A DNA stretch of 64,000 nt. Source: Gibbula magus (lineage: Eukaryota; Mollusca; Gastropoda; Trochida; Trochidae). Positions 46,001-55,850 of the stretch are shown here, one piece after another; position 1 is the first letter of the stretch; the number at the start of each line of letters is the position of its first letter. Position numbers and translations under genes: made by a program. The stretch is taken from positions 10,054,663-10,118,662 of the forward strand of contig OW388298.1 of assembly GCA_936450465.1 (NCBI GenBank), read 5' to 3'. The notes under the pieces are model-generated. The model saw nothing but the letters and a program-made list of their open reading frames with translations, was not told the DNA's origin and ran no database searches.

Positions 46001-48379
46001 AGGTTTACTCTAGCGGTTGAACAATCTTCGTGTCAAAGTTCAAATTTGGTAAATATGTGACCTTGTTTAACCCCGCTGGGATTGACTTACGCACATATCC
46101 ACGCTTCATTTGAGTGATTAGTTTTCATAACATCATATTTTCATGTTTCATCTTTTCCCGTTTTTATTCATCACTTTGTTCAAATTCATTCACATGCCAG
46201 CATGCTTCGCACTTGGCCATTTTGGCATTCCTCTCCGACAGAGTCAACTCCACTCAGTTCTTCCATCAAAACCTCTGTTGCATATAGAGCACTTCCTCAG
46301 CTAGAAAAAGAGAATCCTGACCAGTATCACCTCCTGTGGGTTTCTGAGAATTTTAAAATATAGACCACAGTGTTAAATTTACAAATATGACATACAGAGT
46401 CCAGGTACTCCCTACCACAAGCTACTGTGAGTCCCAGCAGAAAAAAGTGAGTCCCTCCATGAGTAAGCAAATAATATTTAAAAAATCTTTGAGTCCAAGT
46501 GACTCACACTTTTAAATTTTATGAGTATTTGATGCAGGTCTCGCAGGTAAATTTATCACTGAGTCCATATGCAACAGAGGTTAGGATGGAAGAATTGGGT
46601 GGAGTAACCTGTGGGAAGAGAATGCACATTTTCACGTTTACATTATTTTGTTGATTTTTCAACACTTTGCGCAGAGTCTCTACACAGCAAGCATGATCTG
46701 CACTCATTGACCTCTAGTTGATAATTACGCCCCCACTACGATGTAGTTCGGGGTATATATTGCTCTGCGTTTCCGTCTGTACATCTGAACTGATTTCAGG
46801 AGAATATCTCTAAAGAATAGGCCTCGTGGTACTTCCATACCAAATTTCAAGTTTCTATTTGTTGATGTACAACTTTTAGGATTCCACCAAAACAAATTTG
46901 AAATTTGGACCAAAAACTAACAAATTTCCTTACTTTTATTTTGAAATTTCAAATTTGGTACGGAAGTCGCCAATGCCTTCAGGTATTACATCTCCAAGGT
47001 GTCCATTGAAAGTCATTCGTTGATTTTGACGATAAATGTTTTCTAAGTGATTAACGTTACGTGGAGGCTTTGGAACTAGGCGGGGGTATGTGAGATGTGT
47101 TCACTTTTGTTTTGTTATTATATATGACTTACCTAGCTATTGGATTGAGGATTGAAGCCTGAAAATAATATTGCATTGGTTTGAAATGAAAAATGTAAGA
47201 ATTCTATTCTTTTTCATGAATTTAATGGAATATCACTGTAAAAAATATTTGTTGATAATTTGTAGAGGTTCATATCATTTAACATTGCTATTTATTCATC
47301 ATCACAATGAAGTCACAAGCTTCGTCCTAATTTTATCATTTCTGTATCTGAATTAGAAATGTTATTTAACAGTTATCTCTGTTGATGTATCTTTAACATA
47401 CTTTGTTCTGTTTCCGTGATAAGAAGTTGATTTACATCCGAATAAAACCTTTCCTTATATTTTTAGGAAACTTTGTATGTGAAGATAGATGTGCATTTTG
47501 CTAAATTTGACCTTGCTTCTAGTGGCGAGAATATAAATGACCATGTTTTTCTCTGTGACATTTCAACTGTTTTTGTTACAGTTGAGCGACGGCGACGAGA
47601 CAAAATCAACAACTGGATTGTCCAGTTGTCTAAACAGGTGCCCGACTGTGCCCAGGAGCACACCAAGTCAGGGCAGGTCTCCGCAAGTGTACGTAGAACT
47701 TTTAAAATTAGTTTTCACAATTCATATCACTTCGTTGCAAAGCACGCAAAATCATTTTGTTAGCCATTCGTCACCGGTTATCTCCCATGACCATTTCTGT
47801 CTTATCCTATTGAGCATAGTCTTTGGTTACTGACTTTGTCACGCTGGCCAAGGGTGCGTAATTTTATTACATAGTGGAGAGAAACGGAGCATATTTAAAA
47901 CCCTGGGTAACCGAGGATGAGTTGCAGCGGAAAGAGAATGTACTGATTATGATATTATTAGCCTATTGATTTACAAGTGCAGGGGGTATCTTTTAGGCAC
48001 TGTCTTTCCATATGTCACAAAGCAAGCAACTTGTATAATGACTCTTCCCAATTTATATATGTACGATATTAACAAATCAATCCCATAATCCCATTTCCAG
48101 TTGCTGAGAATCTTGTATATTTTCAAATGGCTAATAAGTGTCGTCTTCTATCCACAGAGTAAAGGGGGAATTCTTGCCAAAGCATGTGATTACATCCAGG
48201 AGCTGAGAACATCAAATACACGGATGGCAGAGAGTTTGAAAGAGACTGAGCGCATTTCATTGGATGCTGAGTTGCTACGGCAACAGTGTGAGGAACTAAA
48301 ACAAGAGAATCATTTACTGAGAACACAGCTCCAGCAGCATGGTATTGTTCCACAAGATCTTGCTGGAAATCCAACATAA
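34050..48379 (+). CDS. USF: Upstream stimulatory factor (USF), complete bHLH-leucine zipper factor
   Basis: USF binds CACGTG E-boxes as a dimer and activates transcription in the nucleus. Eight coding exons (34050-34081, 38432-38484, 39007-39117, 41049-41149, 42264-42432, 43018-43155, 47582-47676, 48158-48379) total 921 bp, 306 residues, against 310 in human USF1. All phases match. Landmarks: SHDKG at 11-15 and IQSPFSNGGSP plus EARFAYF in the middle (spelling nearest to vertebrate USF2), the USF-specific region GQFYVMMSPQDVLQG with IAPRT at 157-178, basic region RRRATHNEVERRRR at 194-207, helices NNWIVQLSKQVPDC and SKGGILAKACDYIQELR, and a zipper (LKETERISLDAELLRQQ ...) to about 295. The short exon 1 is assigned by its ATG, its donor, and the phase. 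The gene has several in-frame alternative splice sites. Confidence 0.94.
35682..36127 (+). repeat. Dispersed repeat ending 'gtcccccgaa', short copy
   Basis: Begins atgtcccccgaattttttttgg and ends gagcgggggacat, so the two ends are short inverted repeats. Internal text (cgcctccgtccgttatt, aaacttggtatg, tggtgccttttgctat) occurs in inverse orientation at 58075-59335. Confidence 0.85.
36714..36762 (+). repeat. Short 'gccgaagcggcgtta' repeat with (actc)n tail
   Basis: agccgaagcggcgttaaaca followed by ataactcactcactcactcact. Same family as 22677 and 51800; here it ends in a simple (cact)n run. Confidence 0.75.
38432..38484 (+). CDS. USF: USF exon 2
   Basis: HDKGAESPNSDDQVQLT, residues 12-28. Acceptor GGGTTGCAG, donor GTAAGT. 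Confidence 0.9.
38515..38600 (+). mobile_element. tRNA-like SINE head scrap
   Basis: gggttcgaatcccaccaggga (box B and 3' arm) with a diverged box A side. Immediately after USF exon 2. Only the head is present. Confidence 0.5.
39007..39117 (+). CDS. USF: USF exon 3
   Basis: Residues 29-65, including AAAIASVAANQG and NVQYQFRADGTQ, matching the conserved 'xVQYxFRT' block. Donor GTAAGC. Confidence 0.93.
39627..39722 (-). repeat. Fragment of the foldback family at 46226-46624
   Basis: tttgcttacttattgaggga, tctgctgggac, agctagtggta and cttggactctg match, in inverse order, the interior of the element at 46226. Confidence 0.65.
39890..40735 (+). repeat. 145-bp tandem repeat element, about 5 copies
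   Basis: Units repeat ttaaaaacctattttcatct (starting near 40097, 40242, 40378, 40523), tggccaatggggattctaaa and gaccccatgaccccaaatgg. Spacing 145 bp, one unit 136 bp. It begins with (tggca)n and (gtccgtcc) at 39906-39955 and ends near 'gagctacagagcccatggc'. USF intron 3. No coding content. Confidence 0.9.
40785..40975. mobile_element. Foldback of the 'aaggcttaaat' family
   Basis: ctccatcactggctaattca ... gccttgctacatttccctaa at left faces gcgaaatgtggcaaggctta at right. USF intron 3. Confidence 0.75.
41049..41149 (+). CDS. USF: USF exon 4
   Basis: Residues 66-99 (GQVTYRVVQVSQDGQEATA...), equivalent to the 'GQVTYRVVQV' block of USF2. Ends in phase 0, donor GTGAGT. Confidence 0.93.
41226..41432 (+). 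repeat. 205-bp 'actagtcc' dispersed repeat
   Basis: Begins gggtcgaaattaaccttttc and ends ctagtgctaatttcgaac, so the outermost cgaaatt/aatttcg pair is inverted. An inverse copy lies at 49437-49645. Confidence 0.85.
41620..41805 (+). mobile_element. SINE with central deletion
   Basis: Head (gtggttagtgcattcggctt ... gttcgaatcctgcc), first part of the body, then directly the tail (tgaaatactcttgaaagtgg). The middle ~130 bases are missing. USF intron 4. Confidence 0.75.
41884..42188 (+). mobile_element. tRNA-derived SINE, full length
   Basis: Best complete plus-strand copy: head gggggcgggttagcgagtac ... ggggttcaaatcccgccagg; body ctgcagtagagaactgttct, ggtttgggtgcaatgctaca, ccatggttcgctagttccag, aggtttcaccgcaatgcata; tail cttgaaagaggcgttaaacc and (ctcac)n. 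It has a tRNA promoter but no A-tail; the tail is (ctcac)n. USF intron 4. Confidence 0.9.
42264..42432 (+). CDS. USF: USF exon 5
   Basis: Residues 100-155 (TVIQSPFSNGGSPTPD ... EARFAYFTGSEP ... VTAGG). Activation region. Donor GTTAGT. Confidence 0.93.
43018..43155 (+). CDS. USF: USF exon 6, USF-specific region and start of basic region
   Basis: Residues 156-201. Acceptor is a cag-cag pair, so the exon may start at 43018 or 43021. The proximal donor after 43155 (AATGAAG|GTAGGA) gives the family-typical HNE-VERRRR junction. Further in-frame donors of the same shape follow at 43179 and 43194 (ends of longer exons). Confidence 0.92.
43330..43985 (+). repeat. About 115-bp tandem repeat, 5-6 diverged copies
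   Basis: cggggacccagattgttttt recurs at 43674, 43789 and 43903 (with variants earlier), along with gataaccgaaagcccc, caatatcaagagctttt and aactgtttttatgttgata. It covers open frames that are not genes. USF intron 6. Confidence 0.85.
43986..44615. other. USF intron 6, middle
   Basis: AT-rich sequence, nothing recognised. Confidence 0.5.
44622..44795 (+). mobile_element. SINE with deletions
   Basis: ggtgggggcggggtagcaca through gcaggtttcactgcaatgca, but the tRNA B-box half and part of the body are lost. USF intron 6. Confidence 0.7.
44796..46225. other. USF intron 6, right part
   Basis: AT-rich sequence, nothing recognised. Confidence 0.5.
46226..46624. mobile_element. Foldback element with ~65-bp inverted ends
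   Basis: 46226-46290 (cattcctctccgacagag ... cctctgttgcatata) is the inverse of 46563-46624 (tatgcaacagagg ... gtgggaagagaatg). The interior has a repeated gagtcc/gactc theme. Related copies at 61000-61440 and 39627-39722. USF intron 6. Confidence 0.8.
46728..47090. other. Probable decayed repeat
   Basis: Starts ttacgcccccactacgatgt and ends ggcgggggtatgtgag, with repeated gaaatttcaaatttgg-type text inside. This looks like a dispersed repeat with weak inverted ends, but I have no second copy in the window. Confidence 0.35.
47582..47676 (+). CDS. USF: USF exon 7, basic region and helix 1
   Basis: Residues 202-233 (VERRRRDKINNWIVQLSKQ...TKSGQ). Ending after 47676 (CAG|GTCTCC) gives the standard GQ-SKGG junction. 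A better-looking donor (GTACGT) 12 bp later, after 47688, would add VSAS in frame. Confidence 0.92.
48158..48379 (+). CDS. USF: USF exon 8, helix 2, leucine zipper and stop
   Basis: Residues 234-306. SKGGILAKACDYIQELR (helix 2), then a Glu/Leu-rich zipper ending LLRTQLQQHG and a short tail; TAA stop. 3' UTR extends into 48380 onward, end not determined. Confidence 0.95.
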   Translation, partial: SKGGILAKACDYIQELRTSNTRMAESLKETERISLDAELLRQQCEELKQENHLLRTQLQQHGIVPQDLAGNPT

Positions 48380-49436
48380 CCAGCCAATCACAGCCATCGT
48401 TACTTCTGGTGTATGTGGCTAGCCAATAGGAGCCAATTCACATTTGGTTTGAAGAGAAGCCAATTGGAGCCATTGTTACATTTGGTGTAAAAGACTAGCC
48501 AATCAGAAGCATTGTTACAACTTGTGGTGCAAAAAGTGACTTTTATGACGAATATATATATATTCTATGATATTGTGTATTGTGTATTCTAAGCTGATGA
48601 GAAGAAATAATTCTGTCATCGATTGACTTGAATTGGTGAGACTTTAATTCAAGGATGGATTATAATTTTTAGGACAATCTGTGAAACTACTTCTTGACGA
48701 ATTATTGGAATCAGTGAGACTTCGGTTGTAATATAGCTTGATTCAATTCTATAATCTGAATCAGGAAACTTCTTAGTTGGTTGGACGGTGAAAATGTCAA
48801 CTGATACAGTGTAAAGACGATATCAGTTGTAACGTGACTCTTCGGAGAAATCCATTTCTTGGTAAAGTCTGAGATTTCAGATCCACAAGGACATCATCCC
48901 GAGACTAGTCGAATTATTAACTAAGGATGTGTCAAGTTGATGAAGAGCTTGTTGCATCTTACAGTTAACCTGGATTCTACTCTCCAAATTTGAAACAGTG
49001 ACACAGTAGGGAAAATGAGTGTTTAAAATGCAGCCCAAGTGGTAGTTATATCAGTCCTGGAATGTTACATTATGGTTACTTTAGCAGTCTCAACAGTGAA
49101 GTATTTTATAATCCCTGAAACTACCGGTAGGCCTTGGACAAATAACCAAGTGGGCAGTTCATTACTTAGTCTGAACTTTAAAAGAGTCTGTATTTCAGCC
49201 TCCTAATTGTAGATTACAAATGTTTTGCTTTATAGTGTCATCAAGTTATTTGTATCGGCAAGTTTCCTTCACTCCCCAGATTGTCCTCACACCTTTTGCC
49301 TCGTATAGCTGGTAATATTAACCAGCCAATGAACTGACTTTTAAATTGAGCAATATCAAGAGAATGCCGATGAAGAACCATCAAATTTCAAATTGCAACA
49401 TTTCATTGGCAAACCAAATACATGCTATATTAAGCA
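48380..49436 (+). other. USF 3' UTR / downstream flank
   Basis: Begins with three diverged repeats of 'agccaatcagagccattgttac' (48384-48540). No exon recognised. USF polyadenylation site not determined; AATAAA occurs at 51017-51022, but a 2.6-kb UTR is only a possibility. Confidence 0.4.
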
Positions 49437-49645
49437 GGGTTCGAAATTAGCACTAGTCCAGTAGCCTATGGCTAGTGAAAAAGAAGCTGGGCAAGTAGAG
49501 TGTCAAAACTGGTAGTTCTAAGGACTATTTAGAATTTGAGGTGAAATGATCATGGAGATGTATTTGGCTAGCTGGAATAAGTCTGGTCTAGTACTTTTAA
49601 AAATGCACTAGTCCGAGTAACTACTGCATTGAAAAGGTTAATTTC
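49437..49645 (-). repeat. 205-bp 'actagtcc' dispersed repeat, inverse copy
   Basis: Inverse of 41226-41432, from gttcgaaattagcactagtc to gcattgaaaaggttaatttc. Confidence 0.85.
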
Positions 49646-49844
49646 ATTTTTAAGCAATGAGTAACCAGCAAAAGTTGCGGAGACAATCGGGGAGATTGAA
49701 GGAGCCTGTAAGATACATACATACACCTTGATGGGAGGAGGATGGTTTGATGTTAGTATTACAGAAACAGGTATCCAGGTCAAAATTAGGTCAGTTAGGG
49801 TAGGGGATTGGGTTTACCCAGGTAAAACATTTCAACTAGTCCCC

Positions 49845-50045
49845 AACTTCCCTGCGCAAGGCATAACTCTCGCCTGTCTCCATTACAGACAGATTTCAGC
49901 CTTGCAGCATTTCCCTCACTTTTCCGTGCTAAGATAGTGGATCAGTGCACCTGAAAAGATATGGGCTCTGATTTCCGGGCACGGAAACATTATGGAAGTA
50001 CGGCAAGGCTTAAATGGCCCAGTTGACTAGCAAGAGTCATGCCTT
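49845..50045. mobile_element. Foldback of the 'aaggcttaaat' family
   Basis: caaggcataactctcgcctg ... cagccttgcagcatttccct at left, and tacggcaaggcttaaatggc ... caagagtcatgcctt at right, inverse to each other. Confidence 0.82.
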
Positions 50046-51724
50046 CTGTAGGGTAGTTGACTAGTCCCTGACTTAACTCTATTCTGTGATTGGTTATATC
50101 AGTGTAATTCAATTGCTTACAACAGATTCAACTTGACATGTCCTGAGTATGTTATTCGTCCAATCTCTGTCAGTTGTATCGATCTGAATGGACATCAGTC
50201 AGATGTTTATTTATTGTGTTTTAAGCAAGATGGCTTCCTGTATGATCTTGTTTCTGTTGTTGAGAACACGACAGAAATCTAGGGCTACTTTGTTGATTTG
50301 TATATTTTGATCATACGGACAAGGTTGTATATTTTATTATATTTGTTTTATGTACGTGTGGAAATAGTTCATTATGAGAAGAACTATTTCAAAATCCATT
50401 CACTTGCAGAAATACAGGAGGAATTTGATAGTGTTGAAATATATGAAGTACAAGTAGCTTGCTAGTGGGAAATATTATTTTTGGACTGATGTCGATTGTA
50501 AAAAAAAACCTGTCTATTTAACACATATTTTACAATAGCAGTGTCTGGATAAGACTTTCTATTCCAGACTTGGTCAAAGATATATTTGAACAGAATCAAA
50601 TATACCAGAGATAAAATCAAAGTGCACTCGCTGTAAACCAACATCACTTGTTTTTAGAAAAATACTAGTTTAGAAGGATGTATTTAGTGAGTGTTGTTCA
50701 TGAGAGAAGGACATCGAAGAGATCGATTGTTGCTTTAGTAAAGTTAACAAAGAGTGTTGGATTAGAGGCATGTGTGTTTCAGCAGTGTTGTATTCGAGGG
50801 ATATTGATGTTCGTATTCAGTGTTGTTCCTAGAGGGGTTCTGGGGACATTTGCCCACCTTTTTGGCTTGGTGTCCCTTAAAATTTGGAGCAGTAAGATAC
50901 TATTACCATTGCAAAGGGTCCCACTTGTTCAGAATTTGCCTACATGACACCCTCAGCAGATCACCCAGGAACAACACTGGTAAGGGAGGCTGGTTTATTG
51001 GGGGTGCACTGAAGTAAATAAAGTATGAACTGTTTCAAGGCTCCAAGACCATGTCTGGTGTATTCCTGATTTGTTTTAGAATCATTAATACTAGGGGAAA
51101 AGGATATTTATATTTGTTAAATTCTTGATTTTAGAGAAGTGTGAAATGATTATGAAGACTATGTAATTGAAGAAAATTTCTGAGAAGGAAATTTTCAGAA
51201 TTGGTGTGAATGTGACAAACTATTAATTGTAAAACTTTAGCCATACATGAATTGAACATTAAGATTTAGAATTTGTATGTGTATGTTAAAGGGAGGGTTT
51301 TATCAGAATATCTGCCATATGTTACCTGCTAGAACCCTCCCTATTCAGTGAAATATACATCCTGATCATTAATGCTCTATTTATCAAATTTTATCAGTTT
51401 TTAATGTTATTTTTGCAAGGGAGATAATTCAACAGCATATCACATAATTCTCTCCCTTTGATTGCATTTCAGGTTCAAAGATTTGAATATTGAATATCTG
51501 ATATATCAGATTGTATTTTCAATTGACATTCTCTATATTGTCAATCTCTATATGATACAAATAAATTACTAAATGTAGAAATGATTAATGACATAAACAA
51601 ATGCCACCATTGTATTGGGACCATTGAAAGGCCATGTTTTTTAGGGGTTCTGTATCTTTCCTCAAATGAGCTGCAAAGCTGAATAACTAATGAAATATTA
51701 TGACACTGATCTTCTTTTGCTTGA
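50046..51724. other. Intergenic, nothing recognised
   Basis: AT-rich sequence downstream of USF. The open frames here show no family resemblance. Confidence 0.5.
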
Positions 51725-52115
51725 GGGGGCAGGATAGCCCAGTGGTTAGCGTGTTCGGCTTGGGATCAAGAGGTCCAGGGTTCGAATCTCGACAGGGGCT
51801 CGCCGCTAATGGCTGCAATACTGCCGAAGCGGCGTTAAACAATAACTCACTCACTCGACAGGGGCACGGCAACTCTGCAGTAGAGAACTGTTCTACACGC
51901 AGTAAGGTTTGGGTGCAATGCTACACTGAAATTCAGCCTAGCAACCCATGGTTTACTAGTTCAAGCTAATGCTCGCTCGCAGGTTTCACCGCAATGCATA
52001 GCCACATGGTGTTGCAGGCTTTCTTTTTTCGCCGTAATACCAGCAGCCGTGATATACGTGAAATATTCTTGAAAACGGCGGTTAATTTCCAACTCGCCTC
52101 ACCTCACCTCACCAC
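51725..52115 (+). mobile_element. Full-length tRNA-derived SINE with a nested short repeat
   Basis: Head gggggcaggatagcccagtg ... gggttcgaatctcgacagggg, then a 54-bp insertion (51800-51853), then the body and tail. ctcgacaggggc occurs on both sides of the insertion (51788-51799 and 51854-51865). Confidence 0.88.
51800..51853 (+). repeat. Short 'gccgaagcggcgtta' repeat nested in a SINE
   Basis: tcgccgctaatggctgcaat ... aacaataactcactca, flanked by 12-base direct repeats, inserted into the 3' part of the SINE's tRNA-like head. Confidence 0.85.
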
Positions 52116-54004
52116 TTTCGATTGTGAATATTTCTAAATATTTTCTTCATTGATTAAATCAAATTGTTTTGTTTGCAGGTCATAGATAAAGGTCACATTA
52201 TTAATTTAATTTTAAACTCTGATCATTTAAATTCTTCTGCATATCTTAACAGTGTTACTCAGTTTGAAATGGCTGGTTTGGTATATATACCTGGAAATTC
52301 CTTAAATAATTAAAGGAATTAAAAATTTTGTAACCAAAGAAAAGCATTTTTGTCCAATCCAATTCAATTTTATTGTCATGCGAGACAAGTTTTTATAAAA
52401 TTGGTTTTATTTAACAATTTTCTCTTATTTTCTTTAACCTCTTGTGTTACTACCCCTTGAACTGATATTTAAATGGATGTAATTGTTGAAATAAATCTGT
52501 TTAAAAATTGTTGCCCTATGGATACAACATGTACACTTTCGAATTTCTGAAACTGTCTCAAGCATTAGTATCGAGGGTAGCAAATGATTGTATGCGTTGC
52601 TTATTGTTTTCAATTCTCATTGGATAAATAGAGGATATTCGACATTTTTGTAGATTACCATGTATATTTCACTCATCAAGTGAAAGTAAAAAATTATGTT
52701 TTATTGAGTGATGCTGCCACAAGTGATTTAGACTTCACGAATTGAGATACACATGGTATTCGATGAGAAATGTCAAATGTTCATTATTTTTCCAAAAACA
52801 AAGGTTTGTAGATGATGTTCATTTTGTGAATAGAGTATCCAGATGGCCTTCCTTAATGACAGTCATCTTTAGATGTCATCCTATTGTTTACATGACGTCT
52901 GAGTAGAAAGCATGTTATTTCACTCGGTCAAAATACAGATTTTAACTGATAAATGCCAAATTTCATCATTAAAAATCTGAAAATTCGGATTAGAACTAAC
53001 CTAATAATTAAGGTATGTATAGCTGAGAAGATGAGACAGTTCATGCTTGACTGACCGTGAGAGTTAAAGCTACGTCGGGGTCATATATGCCGAACGGTGT
53101 TATGTTATCGAGAAGTACTGACTGTTGCAGAAAATTACCATTTTTATGAAAGTCGACTCCGTAAAGTGACAATAGGAAGGTAAAATTAAATGATTATTTT
53201 TTATCGAAAACTGGACAATGCACCGCAATTGTTGAGAATCAATTAGTCAAACGTAGTTTTGGAAATTTGCTTACAACAACGATAAATTTGGGTTGATAAT
53301 GGTCCATAGGTCATATAACTGCTGCATGTAAGTGAGAACGTAGTTTTGTTTTTGCACATGACTTTGAATTTAACAATTAGGATACATTTGGCTATATTGG
53401 ATGAATGTGCAAGTTATGAAATTATTTGAACTGAAATCAGCTCTTATGGTATGGTGGCAATTAAAACAATAATTATGAAACACAATGGATGCATCTTAAC
53501 TCAGCGTTTTCACATTCTCTATGCACAGAGGTTTGTGAATAGTTGCTCAAATTACAATCCGCTACATTTGATGTGTTTTTTCTTTTTCAAATTACATGTG
53601 AAATCATGTTGTAATGGACCAAAACCTGGTCCATCTTGCTTGTGACAAAGGGGTCATTTTCAACTTCATGGCAAGGGATTGTGTGATATCTGGTGAACCA
53701 TTTCATTGATTTTGTTAACGTTTTAATATATGGTGGAAAAGTTTGTTTTTAACTTGCATGTGAATATTTTAAATCTTGTATAGTACATGTGATGTTTGAA
53801 AATGAAAATCCTTCATTTGTTGAATCTGACTAGTTACAAGACAAATGTTATTTGTCCATTTCTCTTCACATATCTAAAAAACAAATCTACGACCCTGCAT
53901 CTGTCTAGCTTACTTGAAATGTAGCGTTTACATTGGACACTACAATCTGCAGCTCTAAGCTGCCCAGTCTTTTTCTGTTGAACTGATAGGAGTAAGACCC
54001 AACT
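52116..54004. other. Intergenic, nothing recognised
   Basis: AT-rich; no exon or repeat family seen. Confidence 0.5.
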
Positions 54005-54235
54005 CTAGGTAATCCCAACTTCCCAATGCAAGGCATAACTCTTGCCAGTCTCCATTACTGGCTGATTTAGGCCTTGCAGTATTTCCTTAAGAAATCTGTG
54101 TTTAGAAATCCAGGCCCTCTATGCATTTCCAGTGCAGCGATTCACTGCCTCGACACAAGAAAGCTAGGGAAATACCGCAAGGGTTAAATCAGCCAGTAAT
54201 GCAGACTGGCAAGAGTTATGCCTTGCGTTTGGAAG
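54005..54235. mobile_element. Foldback of the 'aaggcttaaat' family, best copy
   Basis: aaggcataactcttgccagt ctccattactggctgattta at left pairs with taaatcagccagtaatgcag actggcaagagttatgcctt at right, stems about 70 bp with an about 90-bp loop. Confidence 0.85.
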
Positions 54236-54559
54236 TTGAGGTAATCCATCATTAATACTACCCAAGTCGGTTTTCATTGCTTTACACTATCATATCAGGA
54301 GATAGGATTACGATGACTGTAGATGTTATGACAAATGTTGTGAGAGATTCATATTGCATATTTCTCCAAATAATTAAACCAGCATTAAGCATTTATCAGA
54401 AGCCAAAGAAAAGGTGATGATTACGATTGAAAGATAACCAAAATTCTTTTAGCTTGAGGTTCATGTTTTGGTATTCACCATGTTTCCTTTAGCAAGTGCT
54501 GAGTGCTGTGTTTCTAATAAGCACTTGCCTCTAATAAGTACCAGGGGTAAAACAATAAG

Positions 54560-54868
54560 GACGGGGAGGAAAAGCGCAGTTGTTAGCATGTTTGGATTTC
54601 CAATCAAGAGGTCCGTGGTTCAAATCCCGCCAGGAGCACGGCAACTTTGTCTGTAGTAGAGAACTGTTCTACACGCAGGAAGGTTTAGGTGCAATGCTAC
54701 ACTGAATTTCAGCGTAGTATTACCCAAGGCAATGGTTCTTTAGTTCCAGCCGATGCTCGCAGGTTTCACCACTATGCATAGCCATATGGCATTGCAGGAT
54801 TTCTCTAACAGCCAAGATATAAGTGAAACACTCTTTTAAGCGGCAACCAACTCACCTCACCTCACATT
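54560..54868 (+). mobile_element. tRNA-derived SINE, full length
   Basis: Head cggggaggaaaagcgcagtt ... gttcaaatcccgccagga, full body, tail cggcaaccaactcacctcac. It interrupts a repeated 'aataagcacttgcctc' region (54517-54545 and 54897-55015). Confidence 0.85.
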
Positions 54869-55187
54869 ATAAGCATCGTGGGTAAAACTACTGTCCAATA
54901 AGCACTTGCCTCCAATAAAAACTGAGGGTAAAGCAACTGTTCAAGAAAAATCTCCAATAAGCAACTGTTAAAAAAAAGCTCCAAATCTCCAATAAGCACT
55001 TGCCTCTCATAACCTAATCTGGTCTGCTACATATTCCGATAGGAATGAGATAAATTTTCTGTTCCACTGCAGCTTTGAGCGCCTTGGCATTTACAAGAGG
55101 AAACATGGTAGGAATGAAGAAGACAAGAAATTTATCAGCCAAATAACCATGGTTAAATAAAGAAGTTGATCATCCACAAACTTGTAT

Positions 55188-55322
55188 TCTTCATCACAAC
55201 TGCTTCTAGAATGCCTCTCAAACAGCTGATGGTGGTAGTGGTTGTCAAGTAACAAATTCCTTGTCTTCTTCATCACAACTGCTTCTAGAATGCCTCTCAA
55301 ACAGTTGATGGTGGTAGTGTTT
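55188..55322. repeat. Local tandem duplication, about 77 bp, 2 copies
   Basis: cttcatcacaactgcttcta gaatgcctctcaaacag... tgatggtggtagtg occurs twice. Confidence 0.85.
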
Positions 55323-55430
55323 ACAATGGTCAATTAACAGAAACAGAAAGCAAGCATTTGCTCCATGGAAGATTACTTTTAAAATTCTTTTTGAGTTATA
55401 TGTTAAAGATTGTATGCATCCTTCCAACAA

Positions 55431-55850
55431 CTTCCCCACCCAGGGCAGTTCTTGTCAGTCTCCATCACAAGCTGATTTAAGTCTTGCAGTCTTTTCCTCC
55501 TTTTCCGTACCAGGACTGAATTTCAGCGCAGTACCACCCATGGTTCGCTAGTTCCAACCGCTGCTCGCAGGTTTCACCGCAATGTATAGCCACATGGCGG
55601 TGTGGGCTTTCTCCCTTCCATAGTACTAGCAGCCGCAATATAAGTGAAATACTCTTGAAAGCGGCGTTAAACCACAACTCACCTCACCTTACCTCACCAT
55701 ACCAGGATGGTGAAGCGCTGCACCTGAAATGCATAGTAGGCTTGGACTTCCTAGCACAGAAATGTTTATGAAATGCAGCAAGGCTTAAATCAACCAGTTA
55801 TGGAGACTGGCAAGAGTTCTGTCATGACTTGAGAAGTTGCCCTTCCAAAG
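55431..55850. mobile_element. Foldback of the 'aaggcttaaat' family, split by a SINE
   Basis: Left half 55431-55515 and right half 55700-55850 form one copy of the family (cttgtcagtctccatcac ... cagcaaggcttaaatcaacc ... gagactggcaagagtt). The interruption is the SINE at 55516-55699. Confidence 0.83.
55516..55699 (+). mobile_element. 5'-truncated SINE with target site duplication
   Basis: Starts in mid-body (ctgaatttcagcgcagtacc) and runs to the (ctcacctta)n tail. Flanked by taccagga at 55508-55515 and 55700-55707. This is the pattern of LINE-driven retroposition with 5' truncation. Confidence 0.88.
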
